The notes below the pieces were generated by a model. The model saw nothing but the letters and a program-made list of their open reading frames with translations, made no database searches and had not been told where the DNA came from. From NCBI RefSeq assembly GCF_020379485.1, contig NW_026014670.1:1-64000 (forward strand): a stretch of DNA of 64,000 nucleotides, given 5' to 3'. This stretch comes from Brassica napus (taxonomy: Eukaryota; Streptophyta; Magnoliopsida; Brassicales; Brassicaceae). A program made the position numbers and the translations under genes. Positions 35,407 to 45,800 of the stretch are shown here, piece after piece (the stretch's first letter is position 1; each line of letters begins with the position of its first letter).

Positions 35407-35700
35407 ATGAAGCCAAGCCATGAAGATCTGTCCAGCCAGCTCTCTCACTTCGAGAAGAAGATGTCTGAAGCTATTATGGAGGTTTATCATGGCGGTTCCT
35501 TCCTGTTCCAGTCCATACAATGCGAGCCATTCCTTCTGTCCAAGAGGAAACCTTTGAAGAAGAGTTCTTTCCCTAGTTCCAGAAGCTGGCGAGTTCAAGA
35601 GATGAAGAAAGGAGGAACCTTTGGAGGTGAAAGTTCAAGTAGCGGTCATAAACACCAGGAGGGGCTGTTGGGTGAAGATTCAGCATCTCCAGTCCATTAA
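35407..35700 (+). CDS. Short open frame of element B, 97 residues
   Basis: Starts 70 bp after the primer site, where gag would begin in autonomous relatives. The product begins MKPSHEDLSSQLSHFEKK and is rich in Ser, Lys and Glu; I recognise no domain. A PSHED peptide in a similar context is readable in the B' units on the minus strand (for example within 17375-17617), so the 5' end of the internal region is shared between B and B', although the frame is not clearly conserved. It may be a vestige of gag or simply chance. Confidence 0.35.
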   Translation: MKPSHEDLSSQLSHFEKKMSEAIMEVYHGGSFLFQSIQCEPFLLSKRKPLKKSSFPSSRSWRVQEMKKGGTFGGESSSSGHKHQEGLLGEDSASPVH

Positions 35701-38700
35701 AAGAGCATGATCGGTTGCAAAGGAGGCTCAAGGAACTAGCACTAGTTCCTTGTTTGTAAGCTACTCCTATCTCTCTTAAAAATGAACTTGTGACTGTGCC
35801 TGGTTGTTGTGATGTGTATTGATTGAAAAACCTGAGGATAATGTGTGATTGCTCCTGTTAAGTAATGAGTTTGCTAAAATGTGAAATGGTATTGTTTGAA
35901 GCTCATGAACCGAAACAGATTGAAAGTAATGCATTGTCTGATGTAAGTGATGATAGAAATGCTTAGCCTAAGTTATAAATGAATGTGTGATGAATTATAT
36001 TGTTGCATTCATGAATTGAAACTGGTTAAGGTTAGGGCATAATGTCAAATGGCTGTCTGATATTGAAGCATTAGATTCATGTCTAAGTGCTGAGTAAAGA
36101 AGCTTTAAGAGTGCCTAAGTAACTTGTCTTGAATCTGTTAGGATCCTGCTTGTACTTAGAGAGTTAGCTTGCAAAGAATAGAACTTGATAATGCCTTGTG
36201 TCTATCTGTTGCATTGCTTGTGATAGGAGGAATCAAACTTGATAAGTTGTTAATCAAGATTTGACATCAATACTATTGAAAATGGTTAAATGCTTAATGT
36301 CAGTTCTAAATTAACATGTCATGTTAAGGTGATAGATTATATTATCTAATCATGCTTGCCTTCATGAGTTAGAAACTGAGTAAGATTAATGCATACTGCC
36401 TTGTTGCATTTAGATTGAAGTCTAAGTTGCATATTAAGGAATGATTAAAATTGCCTAAAGACTTTGACTTAAACATGATAAGGTCTTGCTTAGTATTTAG
36501 AAAATGGTTGCTTGCATAGATAAGAACTTGACATTGTCTTGACTCTATCTAATGTTATAAAGCTTGAGACATTGGTGATCAAACTTGATGAAGTCAAGGA
36601 TTGATCCCAATGCAATTGTGTCTTATCTTTGCTGGAGTTTGAGTGGTGTTTCAGGTTCACAAGAAGTGTTCTTTGCTCACCATCCATCCAAGTAGAAGAG
36701 GAGGACTTTGCCATTGTTAAAGCAATGGAGAAAAACTTGTGTGTATGGCCGGTTGAGATAGCGCAGCTAGTAATAGTGATGAGCTCCTGGTTCATGGAGA
36801 CACACAAGTAAAGGTCATCACCTAAGTCTTGGGGAGACTGATGACCTGAAGGCATTGGAGCTGAAGGCAATGGCAGATCGGTTGGGTTAAGCGCAGCTGT
36901 AGGTAGTGATGCGCTCCCGGTTTGAAGTCTCATTGAGACTCACTTCAAGATTGCACCTACACTCAGTCAAGCTTGAGGTGTGGACTCAAGTGAGCTACCA
37001 GAAGATCCTCTAAGCTCAATGACCTGGTTCCTCAAGGCCATTGCAAGCTGATCATGTGTTGATGCAGCCGAAGTAGAGGGAAGAAGAAAGCCACTCAATG
37101 AGCTTCTAATAAGAAGTACTTGGAGAGTAAGCTGAGGTATCTCCTCAGTGCAATGGTGGTTAAGTGGGGAAGTAAGCATCAAGTCTGAAGAAGATGGAGG
37201 TGTTCCCACAAGGTTGTTAGTAAGCCTGTGTGATTAAAAGGAGAAGCTGTTAAGCTTAGCAAGTGAGGACTTAAGTGGCGAAATGAAGAGACCACTCCTC
37301 ACCATCTTAAACAAGGGAGTAAACCTAATCTCATCTATCTTAATATGTCTTGATAGGTTTATCTCCTGATTATACTATGTGCTTTCTCTAATTTCATTAA
37401 GAGTTTATAGCTTCTAGTAGAATGTCTAGGCTAATTGCACTGAAATTGTGTTGTTATTGCATTGTCTTGAGTGTGGTCATAAACTTGAATCATCATGAAT
37501 GTGTTGTAGAATTGAGTAGAATGTCTCTGCTACTTGCATCATGATTGATAAGTTATTTTGCATACATAAGCATATCTCATACTGTCTAAATTCAATCCTA
37601 GTGTTATCTGATGCTATTGTCTATGTTTAATCCATCAATGAAAGTCTTGCATCAATTAGAAATTGTCTAAGTTGCTTGCATCATTGGTTCTGATTGAAAC
37701 TGTTGTGCATAACTTTAAATATTAATCATGGATTGAACCTGTTGCATTCATATAGCTAATGATTTAAGATTGTGCATTCATGTAGTAATGCATTTAAAAA
37801 TGAGCCTAAATTGCAAATGTACTGATGTAAACTTGCATTGCATTTAGAGAACTTGATAATCATAATCACCTAGGTTGTTATTGTTAGAGATTGAAATCTA
37901 CTTGTCTTGACTCAGTCCAGTTCTGAGTGTTGCTATGCCATAGTTAAATCCATCAGTGATGTCTTATAAGCATTTAGAAGTATGTCTAAGCTACTTGAAT
38001 CATTGGCTGTGATAAAACTAGTAAGCATAAACATGAATTGAGTCACGCTCATTGCCTTGATTGCATAAGTATCATCTAGTCTTGTGTTCATTTGAATTGT
38101 GTTCATTTGGATTGAATCTGGTTCATTCATATGGTTAGTGTGAAATCTAATGCATTCATCTATTGTTGCATTTAAAAAAAAAAAAAAAACTGAATTGAAC
38201 CTAAAGGGATCAGTGTATTGTTGAAAGCATTGTCTTTGCATATTCTTGTCTTGATTGTCTAGCTTGTTTCAAGTATCATGTAGTATTGTGGCATTGGTGA
38301 TCAAACAGGATGGATGATCTTGGTTTGATCCCAATGGGATGATCTGATCTTGCATTGAGTTGTGGTGGTGTTAGGTACACAAGGAAGGTGATACATGTAA
38401 CTCGCCAACAACCAAGAATGTAAAGACAAAGGTCTTGTGCCATTACATATCATCACTAGGACATGTTAGTCCATAAACTACAGGAAGTGTAGTGTGATAG
38501 AATACGCAATGAGAGATGGCCATTGCATAATAATACCATTGGACATATCTAGTCCTTAGTCTACAGGAAGTGTAGCATGGGTCATTATGCAATGAGAGGT
38601 GTGTCTTGTGAGACTCTCTATGGTGATTCAAACACCCTAGTTCCTGGTTAAGGAAGAGAGTAAACTCACAAGCAGAAAGCTATCATAAAAGATGATAGTT

Positions 38701-39580
38701 ATTAGACCATGGAGATGCATAGGATCATCACAAGCTTAGCTCCTTCTAGTCTCGGTTCTAAGCTTGAGAGGGAGTCTTAATGCATATGATCCATGGTCAG
38801 TAACAAGTCTTTGCAAAGGCTTCTACAAAGGATCATCAACCGGACCAAGTCAGTGGCGTGTCTAGGTAAGAGGCTGTTCAGAGCAGTCTTGGCGAGTGAG
38901 GAAGAAGGCTCTCCATCAATGCGGCTTCAATGAGAGGTGATTGAGGAGAAGCTGATGAATCCATTCTGCCTTTCCAAGAAGTTGATGATGCCATGAAGAT
39001 GGTGCATTGGCCGAGTTAGGAAACTCACAAAAACACAAGGGAAGTTCCCTTAGACTTTTAAACTCTTTCTTCAATCTTTTTCATTCATCTTATTCATTGC
39101 TTGTGCTTGAAAAGATACTTAAGATGATCATGATTGAATTATGGGATTGTGTCATGTTTTTTATAGGTACTGATGCACCTTTGGGATAATGTATCAGGTA
39201 CCATTGCTTGAGCCTCACTAAAGGTGTTCCTGGTCATTTCCTAGCTTCTCTAAGGTGGCTGTGAAGTCTGTTGAGAAGGGGAGATCCAAACCAGTTCTAT
39301 AAAGAGGGCAAGCCGTGTGTGAAGTGTTGATCAGCCTCACTGGTGTTTTGAAGATGATCTGGTTGTGTCCTAGCTCCTCTAGGATGGCTGAGAAGTCAGT
39401 TGAGAGGGGGAGACTTCAAACCGGTTCCATGGAGAGGTGAAGCTGAAGTATGAAGTGTGCGCAAAGCTGTGAAGAGTTGCTGCACCTAGTAGGCCGTGAT
39501 CCAGAGCTTCTTGTGTCCAACCACACTGGTTCTAAGGCACAAGAGCTCACTGGCCAATCCCTAGGCTTTGGAGAGCTCTA
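35701..39580 (+). mobile_element. Non-coding internal region of element B
   Basis: About 3.9 kb without a supported gene. It is AT-rich, with repeated short phrases (TTGCATT, GATTGAA, CTTGATAA) and an 18-base A tract near 38167-38185. Several CAAGCTTGAG-like 3'-end blocks lie near 36968 and 38760. Segments around 36.6-37.2 kb resemble parts of the B' internal unit in the opposite orientation of reading. Confidence 0.75.
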
Positions 39581-39700
39581 CTCTTTTTCCCTTGCAAGGT
39601 TTTGTCCCAATGGGTTTTCCTTGTAAGGTTTTTAATGAGGGAGACTCTTCAGAGTTCCAAGCTTGGCTTAGGATCTCCTAAAGTCAAGCTTGAGGGGGAG
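39580..39700 (+). other. Conserved 3' module and PPT of element B
   Basis: CCTTGCAAGG, TCCCAATGGG, CCTTGTAAGG and TTTTTAATGAGGG blocks, then CAAGCTTGG.../...GTCAAGCTTG, then PPT GAGGGGGAG at 39692-39700. Confidence 0.8.
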
Positions 39701-40693
39701 TGTTGAACTGAAGAGAAGAATGGAGCTTGTGCATAAATAGGGCAAGCTTCAGGTGATCTCCGGAAGAGTTCTACAAAGCTTCAGGAGAGTCTTGAAGTAT
39801 CTATCATGGGTGAAGTTAAGTTCAAGAAGGGCTTAGACTGATCTTAAGAAGACATGGAAGAAGTATGGAGGTGAATGGTTGAACGTGCAAAGTTAGGGCG
39901 AGGCCGGTACGGACGGCCGTACGGATGGTACGGCCCGTACAGACATGATCGACTCAAAACTTATGTACTCGGCCATTTGAAGCTATTTGAGGGCTGTGCA
40001 AATATAGGGCATTGGTGTACGGTTATGGCAAGTCCGTACAGCCAAGGAGAAGCTCTAATATGAATGTGCAAAGTCCGGGATGGTGAGAAGCATCAAATGG
40101 AACAAGAAGATGCTTTGGAGGCAAGAAGATTCAAATAAGAGTTGGCGCCAGTCTGTGGGTTATGGGATTGGTTGTAGTGGTCTAAGGACAGGCTGTAAAG
40201 AGCTGTAAAGGAAGAGCAAGGCTTGACCAAGTATCTGGCCAAAGAAGAGGGCAGATACATAAGGCTGTGTGGAGCATTTCTAGCCTTGCCTTCCCACATC
40301 CAATCAGGCGACAACAACAAGCTGCAAAGACCACAAGACTGAATCAAGATCGTCCAATTCAAATCAGAGCATCTCCACCCTTCATGTCTTATCTATTACT
40401 TTAGGGTTTCATGAGTTTGTAACCTGTTTCTATATAAAGACCCCATTAGGGCGAATTGTAAGCCTTAAGTGAGTAAGGGGGGAAACCCTTCTCCTTCATG
40501 TTCTATGAAAGTCTGTTCTTGATACTAAGTCTCTAATCTATTCTCCAAGTCTCTCAGTTTCTTTAATCTGGTTACCTAGTCTCTTTCATACTCTAAATCT
40601 CTCCCCATACTCCTAAGTCTTAAATCTGTTCACATAAACTCTCCTAAACACTTTCTTACACACACACCTTGAGTGAATCCTTATAAACTCACA
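39701..40693 (+). repeat. 3' LTR of element B
   Basis: 993 bp, nearly identical to the 5' LTR; followed by target duplication ATGCT. Small differences include CCCGTACAG against CCCATACGG and a few 1-2 bp indels. Confidence 0.95.
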
Positions 40694-40698
40694 ATGCT

Positions 40699-41157
40699 GA
40701 TTGGGCAGGAGATAGAGTGGACAGGAGATCAACTACTGGCTATTGTACATTCATTGGAGGGAACCTGGTTACTTGGAAGAGTAAGAAGCAGAAGGTCATC
40801 TCTTGTTCAAGTGCTGAGGCTGAATATAGGGCTATGTTGAAGTTGACAAACGAGTTGGTGTGGATCAAGGGTATCTTGAAGCATCTGGAGATTGAGCAGA
40901 GTACTCCTATGACAATGCACTGTGACAATCAAGCAGCTATCCATATTGCTTCTAACTCAGTCTTTCATGAGAGAACGAAGCACATAGAAGTGGATTGTCA
41001 CAAGGTGAGGCAGATGATTATCTTAGGAGTGATTCTGCCATGTTATACAAGGAGTGAGGAACAACTGGCTGATGTGTTTACTAAGGCAGCGAGATTAAAG
41101 ACAATGGAGTCCATACTTTCTAGGCTTGGGCTCATTGATCTTACTCCCAGGAGCTGA
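40699..41157 (+). pseudogene. pol: pol of element A, 3' remainder (RNase H)
   Basis: Continues the A reading after element B: DWAGDRVDRRSTTGYC, then SSAEAEYRAM, HCDNQAAI and HIEVDCHKVRQ, ending LIDLTPRS and a TGA. Nearly identical to the end of element C Pol. The domain itself is intact but is severed from RT by element B. Confidence 0.93.
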
Positions 41158-41173
41158 TCCCCTTAACCATGGA

Positions 41174-41299
41174 GTCTCCACTCTTTTTCCCTCATCAAGG
41201 TTTTATCCCAATGGGTTTTCCTTGGTGAGGTTTTTAATGAGGGAGATCTTCAGGGTTTCCAAGCTTGACTTGTTCTACATGGTCAAGCTTGAGGGGGAG
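41174..41299 (+). other. Conserved 3' module and PPT of element A
   Basis: CCTCATCAAGG/CCTTGGTGAGG arms around TCCCAATGGG, then the CAAGCTTGAC/GTCAAGCTTG pair, then PPT GAGGGGGAG at 41291-41299. Confidence 0.8.
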
Positions 41300-41758
41300 T
41301 GTTGAGATAAGAGGATGGAGAGAAGATACATTGATAGAGGAAGAGTATTGGGGCAGAGAGTAACTTTGGGAATTTACCACAGTAACTTTAGTTTTACTGT
41401 GGTAACTAAGGTAAAGGCTTGGGAAGTTACATTGGACCCTTATGGTAAGGGGATCACGCCCAAGATGAGTCTGGATAAGGGAGGAGGTGTTTGGATAAGG
41501 TCTGGTCATAGCTGGAAAAAGTAAAGCACTTTTACAGCCTGTCCAAGCATGTGAAGCAAAAGGAGCTCCAGCCTGTCCATTGACCTCACATGCTTATGGA
41601 TTTCGAAATCCCTTTTGTATTAGCCTTATCTCTTCATATATATCTTGTATCTGAGACATTAAATTAATTAATGGAGTTTTGAGTCTCTCTCTCTTGATTC
41701 TCTCACTAAAATCTCTTAATCTCTTTAATCTTTGAATCTAAGTATCTATGGTTGTTTG
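41300..41758 (+). repeat. 3' LTR of element A, first part
   Basis: Interrupted by element C after GTTTG (41754-41758). It continues at 47154-47186. Confidence 0.94.
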
Positions 41759-42242
41759 TGTTGAGATGAGGTGATGAGGAGTGGATACATTGATAGAGGA
41801 AGAGTATTGGGGGTGGTCAGTAAGTTTGGGATTTACCACAGTAACTTTAAAGTTACTGTGGTAACTAAGTGAAAGGAAGAGAAGTTACCAGGATGGGTTA
41901 AATTGGAGTCTAACTGATGTTAATCCTCTCTTATCTTAAGAAGGACGTGGGGGAAGAGGATAAGGAAGGGATAAGGGCTTACTTTGACAGCCTGTATGAT
42001 GCTGGAAAGGAGAGGATGCTTTTCAAAAGGAGTTCCAGCCTGTCCATTGACTCCACATGCTTATACATTTCGAAAACCCTTGTTGCTCTCTCTATTAATA
42101 CTTGTAAACCCTCATCAGATATTAATTAATGGAGTTTTGAGTCTCTCTCTCTCTATTCTTTAAAATCTCTTAATCTCTTTAATATCTTGATCTGATTATC
42201 TCTGATTGTTTGAATCATACTCTTAAAACACAAAAGTGTTTA
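41759..42242 (+). repeat. 5' LTR of element C
   Basis: 484 bp, TGTTGAGATGAGG to GTGTTTA. A perfect 32-bp palindrome (arms TTACCACAGTAACTTT) occupies 41833-41864. Confidence 0.95.
41833..41864. promoter_or_regulatory. Perfect 32-bp palindrome in C LTR
   Basis: Arm TTACCACAGTAACTTT meets its exact reverse complement with no spacer; repeated at 46767-46798 in the 3' LTR. Imperfect versions occur in the LTRs of A, element 1 and M. It could be a dimeric factor site or an RNA/DNA hairpin. Confidence 0.6.
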
Positions 42243-42261
42243 TGGTATCAGAGCCAGGTTG
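42243..42261 (+). other. Primer binding site of element C
   Basis: TGGTATCAGAGCCAGGTTG directly after the LTR end. Confidence 0.92.
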
Positions 42262-42383
42262 TTCAAACAGGGGAGAGTGTGATTTCGTTTTTCATAAAAA
42301 TCTGAGTGTTCTTGAGTGTTCTTGAGTGTTCTTGGTGTTCTTGAGTTCTGGTCTTTATTATCTGAGTGGTGTGAGATATTCTG

Positions 42384-42881
42384 ATGGATTCAAACTATCT
42401 CAACATGGAAATGAAGCACAGATCTAGTACAACCATGGAGCTTGAAGAAGAGAGAGATGGCGATTGGTCAAGATGGGCAAAGAGAGCTTTGGAAAGCTGT
42501 GGGTTATGGAGTAGTCATGGAAAGGGGAAACCTTTCATGGAAATGGCTACTGAAGAAGGTCAGACAAGAGGTCTGAAGCTGGGAAATGAAGTTGTTCAAG
42601 GAAACACTACAAGGAGTGAGATTGAAGCAACTTTAGGCAAGTCCAAGCTTGTGAGAGTCATTGAGGACAGAGGGGTGATCCGTGGCTTGAGACAAGGAAA
42701 GGATGAGTGTTATCAGCTTGTGGGAAGGCTGAGAGAAGTATGGTCAGAGCTAGATGTGGTGAAGACACACACATCAAATCCGAGATGTTGTCAAGAAAGG
42801 AGGAAGCAAGATGTGATCTTCAGCTTCCTTATGGAAGAGGTATGTGAGCTTGTTAAATATACATATGATGTGTGGGAATAA
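42384..42881 (+). CDS. gag: Gag of element C (group II, no zinc knuckle)
   Basis: 165 residues, beginning about 120 bp after the primer site at the first ATG with a long frame. Readable Gag-like parts are RWAKRALESCGLW near the start and LRQGKDECYQLVGRLREVWSEL in the middle, which match the order of the UBN2-type Gag core. It is shorter than group I Gag (254 residues) and lacks CCHC. It stops at TAA (42879-42881) inside the 5' end of the pol frame, which lies one base forward. The short length suggests that the C-terminal part is normally reached through the shifted frame, or that one base has been gained or lost. Confidence 0.75.
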   Translation: MDSNYLNMEMKHRSSTTMELEEERDGDWSRWAKRALESCGLWSSHGKGKPFMEMATEEGQTRGLKLGNEVVQGNTTRSEIEATLGKSKLVRVIEDRGVIRGLRQGKDECYQLVGRLREVWSELDVVKTHTSNPRCCQERRKQDVIFSFLMEEVCELVKYTYDVWE

Positions 42882-45800
42882 AAGGAAGCCAGAAAGATGG
42901 AAGGGAGGTACAAGCTGTAAGAGGGGAAGGTTGAGAAAACTTTCTAAGGAGTGGTTAATGAAGAGAAGAGCATGGAGAAAGGATAGCGAGTCTGAGCACT
43001 TAAGTGACAGGATGAGTGTAATCTTGAAGAGAATCAAGGATGTACTTCAGCAGATGGTTATAGGAGAGTGTTCATACTCAGCTTACATGGGAGAGACAGT
43101 AGGAGACAGTGCGGACATGAGAGGAATGGATACCAAGAGGGCAGATGAGTTTGTGACAAAGAAGGAATGGGATGAGTTGGTTAAGCATGTGTATGCTTTG
43201 GCTACGACCCGGAGTCTGGGTGCTCCTGCCAAAGCATCCACATCTAAACCCATCATCATTGATTCTGGAGCAACACACCACATGATCAGTGACAAGAGAC
43301 TAATCAGTGAGGTTAAAGCAGCAACAGGGAGTGTCATGATAGCCAATGGTACCAGGATCCCAATAGAAGGAGTGGGAAACCTCAAGCTGTTTGAGAAGAA
43401 CTCCACTGCCTTCTACCTACCTCAGTTTACATCCAATCTAATCTCAGTTAAGAAGGCTACAGTTGATCTGGATTGTCAAGTGGTTTTCAGACCAAATGAA
43501 GTTGAGTTCCAGGATTTAAAGACTGGAAGAGTTATTGGCAGAGGAGACAGCAAGCATCAGCTCTATCATCTCCAAACAACTGAGGCGCCTAGTCTTGTGG
43601 AGTCTGTGTGTTTAAGCAGCACAACGGATAGATGTGATAATCTCACATGGCATGCAAGGCTGGGACATCCTCATGCCAAGGCAATTGAACTGATTCTACC
43701 AAGTATGGCGTTCAATCACTTGGAGTGTGAAGCCTGTATACTTGGAAAGCACTGTAGGACGGTCTTCCCAACATCAGAGACCAGATATGAGAATTGCTTT
43801 GATCTGGTGCATTCAGACGTGTGGACAGCTCCCTGTATGTCTAGAGACAGCCATAAGTACTTTGTGACCTTCATTGATGAGAAGTCCAAGTACACATGGA
43901 TCACCATGATTCCCTCCAAAGACAGAGTCCTGGAAGCCTTCATGAACTTCCAAGCATATGTTACTAACCAGTACAATGCCACTGTGAAGATTCTGAGGTC
44001 TGATAATGGAGGAGAATACACTAGCAATGCTTTCAAGAGTCATCTTGCAAAGCATGGGATTGTGCAACAAACTAGCTGTCCTTACACACCACAACAAAAT
44101 GGGGTGGCTGAGAGGAAGAACAGACATTTGATGGAGGTTGCGAGATCAATAATGTTCCACATGAATGTCCCTAAGAAGTTTTGGAGTGATGCTGTTCAGA
44201 CTGCTTGCTATCTCATCAATAGAGTGCCAACACGTGTCTTGAAGAAACTGTCTCCCTTTGAAGTATTAAACAAGGCCAAGCCACACATAGATCATTTGAG
44301 AGTCTTTGGGTGCTTATGTTATGTGATGATTCCCGGAGAAAGAAGGAACAAGCTAGAAGCAAAGAGTACTAAAGCTATGTTCATTGGGTACTCAATCACT
44401 CAGAAAGGGTACAAGTGCTATGATCCAGCAACCAGGAGAGTGTTGGTGTCTAGAGATGTTAAGTTCATAGAGACCAAGGGGTATTATGAAGAAAAGAATT
44501 GGAAAGACTTGGAAGATCTGTCTCAAGAACCAAGAAACATGGCAGAGAATCTGAGGAACATATTGGAAAGGCTTGGGGTAAACATGTCCCATGATAAGGT
44601 TAGAGAACCTGAAAGAACAACTCTCCTTGATCATGAGGGGGGAAATGAGTCTGAATCAGGAGTGCAAGAGCAGCACCAAGGGGATTCAGGTCATCATGAT
44701 CAAGTGGTGACACAAGAAGTAGAGAATTTTCCTCAGGTCAGTGTGGATGAGCAAGGAGAGGTTCATGATCAAGAGGAGGTGAGTGAGACAGAACCAGAGG
44801 GTCACGCAGAGGTTCATACTGAGGAACAGGTTCAACCATTGAGGAGGAGCACACGGATAAAGAGGGATGCTTCCAACTGGGTAAACACGAGAGTGTACTA
44901 CAATGCCCAGGCTGTGGAGCATCCTTCTCAAGCTGTGTGTTCCTTTGCTGAGTTTCCAGAGGAGCATCATGCCTTTATGATTAGTCTGGATGAGAGTTAT
45001 GTACCAAGGACTTATGAAGAAGCTATGTTAGACAAGGAATGGAAAGAATCAGTGGGAGCTGAAGCAGGTGCTATGATCAAAAATGATACATGGTATGAGA
45101 GTGAGCTGCCTAAGGGAAAGAGGGCTGTATCTAGTAGATGGATCTTCACAATCAAGTATCTAGCAAATGGACAGATTGATAGGAAGAAGACCAGATTGGT
45201 TGCAAGAGGGTTTACACAGACCTATGGAGAGGATTACATTGATACCTTTGCACCAGTAGCTAAGCTACATACAGTTCGGATTGTGTTGTCCATTGCAACA
45301 AACTTGGAGTGGGATTTGTGGCAGATGGATGTGAAGAATGCTTTCTTACAAGGTGAGCTAGAAGATGAGGTATACATGCTTCCTCCTCCTGGTCTTGAGC
45401 ATCTAGTAAAACCAGGAAATGTTTTGAGATTGAAGAAGGCAATCTATGGGCTGAAGCAGTCTCCTAGAGCTTGGTACAGGAAGCTGAGTACAACCCTGAA
45501 TGGCAGAGGATTCAGGAAGTCTGAACTGGATCATACACTCTTCACTTTGGTTACTCCATCAGGGATCATTGTGATACTGGTATATGTGGATGATTTGATT
45601 ATCACAGGGAGTGATAAGGCTGGGATTAAAGCCACTAAAGAGTTCCTCAAGTCTGTGTTTGACATCAAAGACTTGGGAGAGATGAAGTATTTCTTGGGGA
45701 TTGAGATATGCAGATCCAAGGAGGGTTTGTTTATGTCTCAAAGGAAGTATACAATGGATATGCTAAAGGAGACTGATGTACTTGGAGGAAAGGTAGCAAA

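Larger units (their letters stand above)
34349..40693 (+). mobile_element. Element B: non-autonomous LTR retrotransposon nested in A
   Basis: 6345 bp flanked by the 5-bp duplication ATGCT (34344-34348 and 40694-40698). LTRs of 988 and 993 bp are nearly identical, with a normal primer site and PPT. The 4364-bp internal region lacks gag, protease, integrase, RT and RNase H; only one short open frame near the 5' end is notable. It belongs to the same family as the tandem B' array at 12-22 kb, but its internal region is more than twice as long. Its movement would depend on proteins in trans. Confidence 0.95.

Noticed and set aside
36490..36933. 147-residue minus-strand open frame in element B
   Set aside because: No domain, no conservation visible in B', low-complexity Ser/Thr composition, and it lies against the element's transcription direction.
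38167..38185. Poly(A) tract as the tail of a LINE or processed gene
   Set aside because: It is internal to element B, with no coding remnant upstream and no flanking duplication.
42844..42881. Canonical Ty1-type +1 frameshift heptamer in the gag/pol overlap of C
   Set aside because: CTTAGGC is not present; CTTGTT in the overlap is only a loose resemblance, so a programmed shift is not claimed from the motif.
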